The position numbers and the translations under genes are program-made. A model generated the notes under the pieces. The model was not told the DNA's origin. It did not search any database and saw nothing but the letters and a program-made list of their open reading frames with translations. Shown here piece by piece: positions 26,383 through 33,681 of a stretch of DNA of 64,000 nucleotides (its first letter is position 1; each line of letters begins with the position of its first letter). This DNA is from Chloroflexota bacterium (GTDB lineage Bacteria > Chloroflexota > Anaerolineae > Aggregatilineales > Phototrophicaceae): contig JACRPS010000021.1 in the NCBI GenBank assembly GCA_016223085.1, forward strand, positions 62,001-126,000, given 5' to 3'.

Positions 26383-27089
26383 TGCCAGAAATCACGCTTG
26401 GCGGCCAGCAGGTTAGCTATACCGTGCGCGAAAGTCCGCGCGCACGCACGTTGCGCCTGAAGATCAGCCCGCGCGCCGGTCTCGAAGTGATCCTGCCAGC
26501 GGGCGCGACCGGGCGCGACGTGGAGGCGATTCTCCTCAGCCGCGCCGCCTGGATTCTCAAACACCTGCCGGCTGAAGCACCGCCGGAACGCCGCCTGGTT
26601 TCCGGCGAGAAGCTACCATACCTGGGGCGCGACCGCGTGTTGGACATTGGCGTTAAACCACGCGGCAAAACGATAGGCGTGATGCTGGACGGCGATTCGC
26701 TGCGCGTGCGGCTGCCAGCCGGAACGCCGGCCACGCCAGAGACGATCAGGGCAGCGCTGGAAGGCTGGTATCGCGCCCAGGCCAAAGCCTACCTCCTGCC
26801 CCGTACCGCCGAACTGGCGCGGCAGCACGGTTTCCGCTACGGCAAAATCACCATCAAGGGGCAGAGCACCCGCTGGGGAAGCTGTTCCAGCCAGCGTAAC
26901 CTGAACTTCAACTGGCGGCTGATGTTTGCGCCTCCGGCGGCGATGGATTACGTCATCATTCACGAGCTGTGCCACCTGCAGGAATTGAACCATTCGCGCC
27001 GTTTCTGGTCGCTGGTGGCACGCCTCTGCCCGGATTACAAACACTGGGTGAAATGGTTCAAAGCCAACGGCGACCGGCTGCGGCTGTAA
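26382..27089 (+). CDS. YgjP/SprT-like M48-type metallopeptidase (DUF45)
   Basis: The ATG at 26382 overlaps the last base of the GHMP stop (TGATG), which fixes the start and gives 235 residues. The zinc site is 'HELCH' in 'VIIHELCHLQELNHSRRFW', with the third His in 'NHSRRFW'. 'KGQSTRWGSCSSQRNLNFNWRL' is the signature that precedes it in the YgjP family (DUF45). Family members are small soluble zinc peptidases of uncertain role, sometimes linked to restriction or stress loci. The coupling to a sugar kinase is not informative. An intrinsic terminator lies 140 bases downstream. Confidence 0.87.
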   Translation: MPEITLGGQQVSYTVRESPRARTLRLKISPRAGLEVILPAGATGRDVEAILLSRAAWILKHLPAEAPPERRLVSGEKLPYLGRDRVLDIGVKPRGKTIGVMLDGDSLRVRLPAGTPATPETIRAALEGWYRAQAKAYLLPRTAELARQHGFRYGKITIKGQSTRWGSCSSQRNLNFNWRLMFAPPAAMDYVIIHELCHLQELNHSRRFWSLVARLCPDYKHWVKWFKANGDRLRL

Positions 27090-27444
27090 ACCGCCCGCCT
27101 GCTGATGCCTTACCGGCAGCGGTCCGCACTCAGGAGCCATTTGTCTACCTGCGGCTCAAGCCCTCTGGCTGACGCTTCATGCCAGGCCCGCTTCCAACAG
27201 ACTGGAGAACACAGCAATTCGTCTTATCAGCCACCTTCCAGGTGGCTTTTGCCATTCAGCCGACGGCTTTCAGCGTCCTGCGCCAGCCAACGCCAAATCC
27301 ACACGAGACATAGCGCGTCTATGCCCCGGTGATTTTTGTCCTCTACCAACAACAGCCCTTACCGTTTCATAACGTTTACGCTTCCCGTCCCTGGATCATG
27401 TTATGCTGTAACCAATCGCCGCATTCCGGAGTGTTACCGGCATC
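27090..27444. other. Intergenic region before the 27.4-kb kinase
   Basis: 355 bases without a supported gene. The only clear element is the terminator at 27229–27252. A TATGCT hexamer at about 27401 could be a −10 for the kinase, but I see no matching −35. Short open frames here have no recognisable protein. Confidence 0.6.
27229..27252 (+). terminator. Intrinsic terminator
   Basis: AGCCACCT-TCC-AGGTGGCT hairpin followed by TTTT, downstream of the YgjP gene on the + strand. The arms are identical to those at 16975, so this may be a repeated terminator element. Confidence 0.7.
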
Positions 27445-29544
27445 ATGCTCACACCCAGTCAGCTTGAATTGATCGAACGGTGCAGCAGGGACGCAGCCAG
27501 CGCGGGCGTCCTGGTGGAGTTTATCGAGGGGCTGCTGGCCGGCCAGCAGCAGGCCGAAGCCGCCCGGCACGACAGCGAAACCCGCTTTCGGCAGTTCGTG
27601 GAACTCTCATCGGACGGGATTTCGCTGGTGGATGAACAGGGCCGAATCATCCTGTGGAACTCCGCGTTGGAACGGATTACGGGTATCGCCGCCGCCGATG
27701 CACTGGGACGGTTCATCTGGGACGTGCAGTATGAACTGGTGCCAGATGAGGTTCGGACTCCGGCTTTCCGTATGCAGGCGCAATTGATGACACAACAAAT
27801 CCTGGAGCAGACGAACCTGTCCAATCTGCATGTTGGGCACGATATTCGGCTGCAAAATGTCGCCGATGGCAGCGTCCGCGCCGTTCACACCACCAAGTTC
27901 ACCATCCCCTCGGCGCGGGGCGTTATCATCGGCAGTATCACCCGCGACATCAGTGAGCGCCAGCAGCTTGAACAGGCGCTGCGCGATACCGCCGAACGGC
28001 TGGCACTAACCATTAACGGCGCTGAACTGGGCACCTGGGACTGGGACATCCAGACCGGCGCGGCCATCTGCAATGACCGCTGGGCAGAAATGCTCAGCTA
28101 CGATCCTGCAAATTTTGCTGCCGATTATGAAGCCTGGAAACGGATGATTCACCCGGACGACTGGCCGGGTGTCCACAACCGGCTGAACGCTCATCTGTCG
28201 GGTCAGACGCCGTACTATCAGGCGGAATACCGCCTGCGCACCGCCGACGGCGGTTGGAAGTGGATACTGGATACCGGCAAAGTGGTCGAGCGTGATGCCG
28301 ACGGCAGGCCGCTGCGCGCCCTCGGCGTTCACCTGGACATCACCGACCGGAAGAACCTGGAAGCCGCCCTGCGCGAAAGCGAAGCCCGCTACCGCATTAT
28401 TTCCGAATTGAGCAGCGATTTTGCCTACATGTTTGAAGTCGAGCCGGGCGGACTGTTTAAAAACCTGTGGGTGACGGACGCCTTTGAGCGGATCACCGGG
28501 TTTACGCAGGCCGAAAGCCTGGGGCGCGGCGGCTGGCAGCGTTTGATTCACCCGGACGATTTGCCCGCCGTTGAGCAGGCCGTGTTCCCGCTGCTGGAAC
28601 GCCCCATGCAGCAGGAACTGGAATGCCGGTTTGTGGTGAAAAGCGGCGCGGTGCGGCATATCTGGACGCTGCTCCGTTCCATCGCCGACTCGCCGCAGGA
28701 ATACCCAACCCGGATTTACGGCATCTGCAAGGATATCACCGAGCGCAAACAGGTCGAAGCGATGGCCGGCGAGCAGACACGGCTGGAAGTCGCCCTGCAC
28801 CGCGAACAGGAACTGAACCAGCTTCAGAAGCTGATGATGCTGCGGATTGCCCACGAATTCCGCACGCCGCTGACGGTGATTCAGACCTCGTCCGAAATTC
28901 TCTCGCGTTATATGGACCGTTTGACCGTGGAGAAACGCGCCGATCACTTCCGGCAAATTCGCCGCCAGATCGTCCAGCTTACCAATATGCTGAACGACGC
29001 AGCCTACGTGATGAAGGCCGACGATCTCTCCTCCTACCAGCCTGCCCCGTGTGACTGCCGTCACCTGATCGAAGTGGCGGCGGAGAATTTTGCCTCCTGC
29101 TGGCTGGAACACACCCTGGAGGTTGTGGTCGGGGACAACCTGGACAATGTAAGTGCCGATGGCAACCTGATTTTGCAGATCATCAACAACCTGCTTTCGA
29201 ACGCGGCGAAATATTCCGACCGGGGTTCGACCGTCCACCTATACGTCGAAGCCGAACCGCAAACGCTGGTCATCCGGGTCCGTGACGAGGGCACAGGAAT
29301 CGTACCGGAAGACCAGCAGCGCATTTACGACCTGTTTTACCGGGGCAGCAACGCCGGCAATGTCAGCGGGCTAGGGCTGGGGCTGCATCTGGTGCGGCGG
29401 GCAGTCGAGACGCACCGGGGACACATTACCTTTGAAACCGTGCCGAACGCTGGCACGACCTTTACGGTTCGGCTGCCGCTGACGCTTCTGCCAGCCGCCG
29501 CAGCCACGGAACGATCTGCCGCGCCGCCTGTCCCCGGTGGCTGA
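27445..29544 (+). CDS. PAS-domain sensor histidine kinase (HisKA class)
   Basis: 699 residues, soluble. Three PAS/PAC units: about 50–175 ('LSSDGISLVDEQGRIILWNSALERITG' … 'SITRDISERQQ'), about 178–305 (ending 'GVHLDITDRKN') and about 310–437 (ending 'GICKDITERKQ'). A classical HisKA domain follows with 'RIAHEFRTPLT', whose phospho-His is residue 470. The HATPase_c domain has 'QIINNLLSNAAKYSD' (N box), 'VRDEGTGI' (G1) and 'GLGLGLHLVRR' (G2). It differs from the two NarL-type kinases in the window. No response regulator is adjacent. The 3' end overlaps the convergent RdgB gene by 83 bases. Confidence 0.92.
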   Translation: MLTPSQLELIERCSRDAASAGVLVEFIEGLLAGQQQAEAARHDSETRFRQFVELSSDGISLVDEQGRIILWNSALERITGIAAADALGRFIWDVQYELVPDEVRTPAFRMQAQLMTQQILEQTNLSNLHVGHDIRLQNVADGSVRAVHTTKFTIPSARGVIIGSITRDISERQQLEQALRDTAERLALTINGAELGTWDWDIQTGAAICNDRWAEMLSYDPANFAADYEAWKRMIHPDDWPGVHNRLNAHLSGQTPYYQAEYRLRTADGGWKWILDTGKVVERDADGRPLRALGVHLDITDRKNLEAALRESEARYRIISELSSDFAYMFEVEPGGLFKNLWVTDAFERITGFTQAESLGRGGWQRLIHPDDLPAVEQAVFPLLERPMQQELECRFVVKSGAVRHIWTLLRSIADSPQEYPTRIYGICKDITERKQVEAMAGEQTRLEVALHREQELNQLQKLMMLRIAHEFRTPLTVIQTSSEILSRYMDRLTVEKRADHFRQIRRQIVQLTNMLNDAAYVMKADDLSSYQPAPCDCRHLIEVAAENFASCWLEHTLEVVVGDNLDNVSADGNLILQIINNLLSNAAKYSDRGSTVHLYVEAEPQTLVIRVRDEGTGIVPEDQQRIYDLFYRGSNAGNVSGLGLGLHLVRRAVETHRGHITFETVPNAGTTFTVRLPLTLLPAAAATERSAAPPVPGG

Positions 29545-30085
29545 TGCGATTTTTGTCCTCTGGCGGCAGTTGGCTCCAGGGGCGATCATATCCCTGGGGG
29601 ATAAACAGCGCGTCATAACCGAAGCCGTATTCCCCTTCGGCCTCAGCACGGGCGATATGCCCCTCGCACGTGCCCTGCACCGTTACCAGTTCACCGGTGG
29701 CCGGGTTCGCCAGGATGATGACACACACAAACCGTGCCGTGCGTCGTTCGTCGGGCACGTCCGCCAGCGCGTCGAGCAGCCGGGCGCGGCGCTGCGCCAT
29801 TGTCAGCCCCGGCCCACCGTAATAAGCGGCATCCACTCCCGGCGCGCCACCCAGCGCGTCAACCATCAGGCCGGTATCGTCGGCCAGCGTCAGCAAACCG
29901 CTGGCCTGCGAATAGGCCAGCGCCTTGATGCGGGCGTTGGCTTCGACCGTGCCGCCGGTTTCTGCTACGGACATTTCCGCCAGTCCCACGTCGCGCAGGA
30001 CCAATAGGCGCACCGGCACATCCGCCAGCAGCACGCGGTATTCGTTGAGCTTGCCGGCATTGCCGGTGCCGATTAGCAAGTCCAT
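29462..30085 (-). CDS. rdgB: XTP/dITP diphosphatase (RdgB/HAM1)
   Basis: The start is ATG 30085, with AGAGAGG upstream; the 12 upstream in-frame codons do not match the family. 207 residues, typical length. It begins 'IGTGNAGKLNEYRVLL' (TxNxxKxxE-type start) and has 'LTLADDTGLMVDALGGAPGVDAAYYGG', carrying the catalytic/metal Asp-Asp. It also has 'EGEYGFGYDALFIPQG' and 'SHRGQAARQIVPWL', which is SHRxxA. The enzyme hydrolyses ITP, XTP and dITP to monophosphates and so keeps deaminated purines out of DNA and RNA. It is transcribed with the upstream MerR–B12 gene on the minus strand (39-base gap). Its end overlaps the opposing kinase gene. Confidence 0.94.
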   Translation of the reverse strand: MDLLIGTGNAGKLNEYRVLLADVPVRLLVLRDVGLAEMSVAETGGTVEANARIKALAYSQASGLLTLADDTGLMVDALGGAPGVDAAYYGGPGLTMAQRRARLLDALADVPDERRTARFVCVIILANPATGELVTVQGTCEGHIARAEAEGEYGFGYDALFIPQGYDRPWSQLPPEDKNRISHRGQAARQIVPWLRRLAEASAAAEP

Positions 30086-30124
30086 GATTGCCTCTCTCTG
30101 CGGCTGCCTGTTTTCCCTCATCCC

Positions 30125-31123
30125 CTACAGGCTGGGATGCACGGCAGCGCGTAATAGCTGGTCGAGGGTTTGCGCGCCCTGCCGGAGCGATTCACCCAGA
30201 AAAACGCCGGGGACACGCTCGCGCCATTCCGGGCGCTCGTTAAATATCTGCCCGCCAAAGCCGACAATCAGCTTGTTGCCCTGCACGGTTTCCGGTAGAT
30301 ACTGCGGCCAGTCCTGCAGCGCGGCGACTGGTTTTTCGGTCATGGCGACCAGCACCACCGCCGGTGCCTTGATCTGCCGCACCAGCGTGCCCAGGTCCGC
30401 CAGCGGCACGGACTGCCCCAGGTATGCCACCGGCCAGCGCAGCCGGCGCAGCAGCACCCCCAGCATCATCAGGCTGCCTTCGTGCCACTCCTCCGGCGCG
30501 CAGGCGAGGATGGTCGGCGCGACCCCGGCGAATGGAATCGGCCCGGTGGACATCCACATCAGCAGGTGCTGGCGCAGAAAGTTGGACGACAGGTGTTCGG
30601 TCGCCACGCTGATTTTACCATCGTGCCACGCCTGACCGATGTCGTGCAGCGTAGGGCCGATCACTTCCAGCACCAGGTCTTCCATCGAGTACAGACTCAA
30701 GAGCTGGCCGAGCAGCCGGTCAGCCTGCGGCGTGTCGTGAACGAGCAGCACTTCGGTCAGCCGTTCGCGGAACACGCTGAATGAGGGATCCGCCGGCGGC
30801 GCCAGCGGCGCAGGCGCAATGGCGGTAAACGGCGCGTCCGGGAAGCGGCCTTCGCGCTCCAGATGCTGCAGGGCACGGATGGCCTGCCCGGTCTGCATCC
30901 CTTCGTCCACCCGAGCCTTCACCCAGCGCAGCCGCATCACTTCTTTTTCGGAACACAGCCGGTGGCCGCCCGGCGTGCGGGTGGACTGGGGAAAACCGTA
31001 GCGGCGCTCCCACACCCGTAGCGTGGCAACCGGGATGCCGGTCATGCGCGACACCAGGCCGATGTTGTATAGCGGTTCTTCACTGGGTTTGGCGTCCGAA
31101 TTAAACAGGTTCATGGTTGCCAT
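30125..31123 (-). CDS. CarH/LitR-type MerR regulator with B12-binding photosensory domain
   Basis: 332 residues. The N-terminal MerR winged helix is at about 17–88 ('YNIGLVSRMTGIPVATLRVWERRYGFP', 'RTPGGHRLCSEKEV'). A four-helix B12-cap domain (about 115–195) carries the W-x9-EH signature: W166, then nine residues, then E176-H177 in 'WHDGKISVATEH'. The Rossmann-like B12 domain (about 200–328) has 'EEWHEGSL', whose His214 fits the lower axial ligand. In CarH proteins adenosylcobalamin bound in this way makes a dark repressor tetramer that light breaks apart, freeing carotenogenesis genes. The residues support a light-sensing repressor here. Three 11-bp repeats in its leader suggest self-regulation. 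Confidence 0.9.
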   Translation of the reverse strand: MATMNLFNSDAKPSEEPLYNIGLVSRMTGIPVATLRVWERRYGFPQSTRTPGGHRLCSEKEVMRLRWVKARVDEGMQTGQAIRALQHLEREGRFPDAPFTAIAPAPLAPPADPSFSVFRERLTEVLLVHDTPQADRLLGQLLSLYSMEDLVLEVIGPTLHDIGQAWHDGKISVATEHLSSNFLRQHLLMWMSTGPIPFAGVAPTILACAPEEWHEGSLMMLGVLLRRLRWPVAYLGQSVPLADLGTLVRQIKAPAVVLVAMTEKPVAALQDWPQYLPETVQGNKLIVGFGGQIFNERPEWRERVPGVFLGESLRQGAQTLDQLLRAAVHPSL

Positions 31124-31164
31124 CGCTTACGACCCGCCCGTTTCCGAGCTAACCCGGTGGGGTC

Positions 31165-31192
31165 GTTCAAAAGCTGTTCAATAGGTGTTCAA
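31165..31192 (-). promoter_or_regulatory. Three 11-bp-spaced direct repeats, probable CarH-type operator
   Basis: GTTCAA occurs at 31165, 31176 and 31187, exactly 11 bases apart (on the minus strand, three TTGAAC). Two copies extend to TGTTCAA. The pattern TnTTCA resembles the TnTACA core that I recall for the three 11-bp direct repeats bound by CarH tetramers. The block sits 42 bases upstream of the MerR–B12 start and just downstream of its predicted −10, so binding would block initiation or early elongation. Confidence 0.65.
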
Positions 31193-31198
31193 GCCACC

Positions 31199-31227
31199 AT
31201 CATAGCCGATTCTTTTGCCTTATACAA
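31199..31227 (-). promoter_or_regulatory. Promoter of the MerR–B12 gene
   Basis: On the minus strand, TTGTAT (31227–31222) and TATGAT (31204–31199) are exactly 17 bases apart. The expected start site is near 31192, at the edge of the direct-repeat block. Confidence 0.6.
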
Positions 31228-31385
31228 GCATCCGGTGCTTCGATACAGTGTCATCATAGCCGGACAACTGCACAAAACCTATAACCAATCTCGTCAATAA
31301 TTCTAAGAAATCGGTGAATCCACTGCGCGGCAGCATTAAGCTGTGTTACACTGGCAGCAGCGATGAAACGAACGGGTTAAAGCCT

Positions 31386-32036
31386 GTGTATGAACTGCCC
31401 CTGTTCCCCCTCCACACCGTCCTGTTTCCCGGTATGCCGCTGCGCCTGCACATTTTTGAGGAACGTTACAAGCAGATGATCGCTGACTGCCGCCGTTCGG
31501 GCGAAGGCTTTGGCGTGGCCCTGATTCGCAGTGGGGACGAGGTGGGCGGCGGGGCAGAGCCATTTGAGATCGGCTGTACGGCGGCGATTACCCAGATTGA
31601 ACTGCTGGCGGATGGTCGAATGAACATCGCCGTTGTCGGCCAGGAGCGCTTTTTGATCCATTCGACGCACCAGCACCGCCCCTACCTGATCGGTCTGGTG
31701 GAGACGTATCCGCTGGTGAATCCCGCGCCGGAACGGCTGGATGAACCGGGGCAGGCACTGCGCGTCTGGGTACAGCGGTATCTAGATGTGCTGTCAAAAG
31801 CGGCGGAAATCCCGCTGGATATGCAGCAGCTTCCTACCGACCCGCTCAGGCTGGCTTATCTGGCGTCGTTTGTGCTGCAAATCCCCATGCCACAGAAGCA
31901 GGAACTGCTGGCGATTGAACGCGCGGACGACCTGCTGCGCCAGTTGCGGGCGCTGTACCGCCGCGAGGTAACGCTGCTTCAGGTGATGACCACGAAGGAC
32001 GAAGCGCCGATCACGGGGCCGTTTTCAGCCAATTAA
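31386..32036 (+). CDS. Lon N-terminal (substrate-binding) domain protein
   Basis: A GTG start at 31386 is chosen because the family begins just before 'ELPLFPLHTVLFPG'. A TACACT −10-like hexamer lies at 31347–31352, which would leave an earlier in-frame GTG at 31314 untranscribed. 216 residues. The PUA-like Lon N-terminal fold is recognisable ('LRLHIFEERYKQMIADC', 'FEIGCTAAITQIELLADGRMNIAVVGQERF'), followed by a helical part (about 130–200) ending in a short tail. There is no ATPase or protease domain. Such stand-alone proteins may bind substrates or be adaptor-like; the role is unknown. It is transcribed away from the CarH-type gene. Confidence 0.82.
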   Translation: MYELPLFPLHTVLFPGMPLRLHIFEERYKQMIADCRRSGEGFGVALIRSGDEVGGGAEPFEIGCTAAITQIELLADGRMNIAVVGQERFLIHSTHQHRPYLIGLVETYPLVNPAPERLDEPGQALRVWVQRYLDVLSKAAEIPLDMQQLPTDPLRLAYLASFVLQIPMPQKQELLAIERADDLLRQLRALYRREVTLLQVMTTKDEAPITGPFSAN

Positions 32037-32071
32037 CGGGTAGGGACACGGAAGGCCACTGCGCTACGAGA

Positions 32072-33280
32072 TCACTTCAGCAGCAGTCCGGTGGTAATTA
32101 GCGTGCGCGCTTCCAGCAGCAGCGCCGGGTGCGCCTTCAACAACTGTGTGATGAGTTCGGCGTGACTCATTGTGTCCAGCGGCAGGCGGGCGCCGAGCGC
32201 GACCAGTTTATTAAAATCGGCTTCGCTCATGCGCGTCAGGATTTTACGCACCGCGTACAGCGCGGCATGCTGCCGGCCAAACCGTTCCTGCCACCGGCTC
32301 TCGTAAGGCCGCAGCGCCCGCGCCGAGACATCCCCCCGTTCGAGCGCCGCCACCGCGACCTGCACCGCCATCTCTGCGCCTAGCATTCCCAGGCTGATAC
32401 CGCCCGCCGTCAGCGGGTCGGCCTGGTGCGCCGCATCCCCGACAATCATCAGGCCATCCGTGACCATGTTTTTGAGCGCGCCAGTCACCGGAATACCGCC
32501 CGCGACCATGCTTAATCTGCCCGCGCCAGGAAACCGGCGCTCGACAAACTGTTCCAGCCACGTCCGGGCACTGGTGGAACGCGCCTGATTGGCCGCGATC
32601 ACAATACCGACATTGGCCGTATCCTCGCCTTTGGGGAACACCCAGACGTAGCCGCCGGGAGCGATGGAGTCCACGCCGATATGATATTCGCAGTGGGCGG
32701 GGTTGAGGCGCCCGGCTAAACCGGTGAGCATCAACTGGAAGCCGACATAATAATCGGCCAGCGGCGGAATCGTTTTTAAGCCGGCCCAGCGCGCCACCTG
32801 CGATTCCACGCCGTCGGCGGCGATCACCAGCCGGGCGCGCACGTCGTATACCTGTCCCATGTATTTCAGGCGCGCGCCGGTCACCGCGCCGCTGCCGTTG
32901 CCACCTTCCCGCAGCAGGCTCACGGCGGTTGTGCCCACACGCACGTCGGCGCCGGCCTGCGCCGCCTGCTGTGCGAGCGCGGCGTCAAATACTTTACGAT
33001 CAACGATGATCGTGGGTGAACTGGGCGGCACGACCACACAATCACCCACCGCGTTGTAGATGGCGTAGCTCTCGACAGGATGAACCACCCAGCGCGCGTC
33101 CAGCGGCATAAACCGTTCGGTGGTTTCGATGTCGGTGGCCTCGCCGCAGCGCACTGGCACGCCGATTTCCTGTCGCTTTTCGACCAGCAGCACCGATAAT
33201 CCGGTGGCTGCCGCCCGCATCGCCGCCGCCGACCCCGCCGGGCCAGCGCCGACCACAATCAGGTCATAAGCCGTTTTCAT
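32072..33280 (-). CDS. Geranylgeranyl-reductase-family FAD-dependent oxidoreductase
   Basis: The ATG at 33280 begins 'MKTAYDLIVVGAGPAGSAAA' (FAD dinucleotide loop), giving 402 residues. The upstream codons belong to the ferredoxin frame overlap. Other FAD motifs are 'LVIAADGVESQVARWAG' and 'GDAAHQADPLTAGGISLGM', matching the geranylgeranyl/digeranylgeranyl reductase and menaquinone reductase (MenJ-like) family. It should saturate isoprenoid double bonds of a lipid or quinone tail. The ferredoxin gene just upstream overlaps it by 17 bases and probably supplies electrons. The exact isoprenoid cannot be told from the sequence. Confidence 0.87.
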   Translation of the reverse strand: MKTAYDLIVVGAGPAGSAAAMRAAATGLSVLLVEKRQEIGVPVRCGEATDIETTERFMPLDARWVVHPVESYAIYNAVGDCVVVPPSSPTIIVDRKVFDAALAQQAAQAGADVRVGTTAVSLLREGGNGSGAVTGARLKYMGQVYDVRARLVIAADGVESQVARWAGLKTIPPLADYYVGFQLMLTGLAGRLNPAHCEYHIGVDSIAPGGYVWVFPKGEDTANVGIVIAANQARSTSARTWLEQFVERRFPGAGRLSMVAGGIPVTGALKNMVTDGLMIVGDAAHQADPLTAGGISLGMLGAEMAVQVAVAALERGDVSARALRPYESRWQERFGRQHAALYAVRKILTRMSEADFNKLVALGARLPLDTMSHAELITQLLKAHPALLLEARTLITTGLLLK

Positions 33281-33506
33281 GGTGCGGTGTTTCCTGGGGA
33301 ACCAGCGCCAGCGCGTGCACCGGGCACATCGCCGGGCAGCGGTCACAGCGGGTGCAGGTTTGGTGATTGACGGTCAGGTGAAGGTCATGCAGGAACAGCG
33401 CGTCCGGCGGGCACACTGCCACGCACGCCCCGCAGGACAAACAGCGGTCGTGGTTGATGACGAGGCGCGTCGTGGGCTGGCTCTCCCGCCTCAGCCGCTT
33501 GAACAT
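33264..33506 (-). CDS. 2[4Fe-4S] ferredoxin
   Basis: 80 residues with two Cys motifs, 'CLSCGACVAVCP' and 'CTRCDRCPAMCP', each C-x2-C-x2-C-x3-C-P, which bind two [4Fe-4S] clusters. The N-terminus has a short basic leader and the C-terminus a His-rich tail. The reading frame overlaps the start of the downstream reductase by 17 bases, so the two are almost certainly co-translated partners, with this protein as low-potential electron donor. Confidence 0.92.
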   Translation of the reverse strand: MFKRLRRESQPTTRLVINHDRCLSCGACVAVCPPDALFLHDLHLTVNHQTCTRCDRCPAMCPVHALALVPQETPHHENGL

Positions 33507-33530
33507 GATTCGCTCCCCTGAAAAAACTGA

Positions 33531-33676
33531 ACACAGAGACTCAAAGGTACAAAGATAAAACCTGCATATTTATGTCCATCGAGTCCTGAAACGGCAATGG
33601 TCTTTCGTAGGGACATGGCGATGGCATGTCCCTACAGTTACCCTCTGAGTCTCTGAGTCTCCGTGCCTCTGTGTTA
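33531..33676. repeat. Inverted-repeat-bounded intergenic element with internal palindrome
   Basis: AACACAGAG near 33531 is matched by CTCTGTGTT ending at about 33676; the neighbouring bases are also partly complementary. Inside is a palindrome family copy at 33607–33635 (GTAGGGACATGGC…) and a short tandem CTCTGAGT/CTCTGAGT. It fills the gap between the acyl-CoA ligase and the ferredoxin. There is no transposase; it could be a small non-autonomous element or simply repeat debris. Confidence 0.4.
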
Positions 33677-33681
33677 GGCTT

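Noticed and set aside
31165-31192. Considered as a CRISPR or tandem-repeat remnant
   Set aside because: Only six bases repeat with 5-base gaps; the exact 11-bp spacing near a promoter fits an operator much better.
33531-33676. Considered as an insertion sequence
   Set aside because: Inverted ends are only about 9 bp and there is no transposase or target duplication that I can see; left as a low-confidence repeat.
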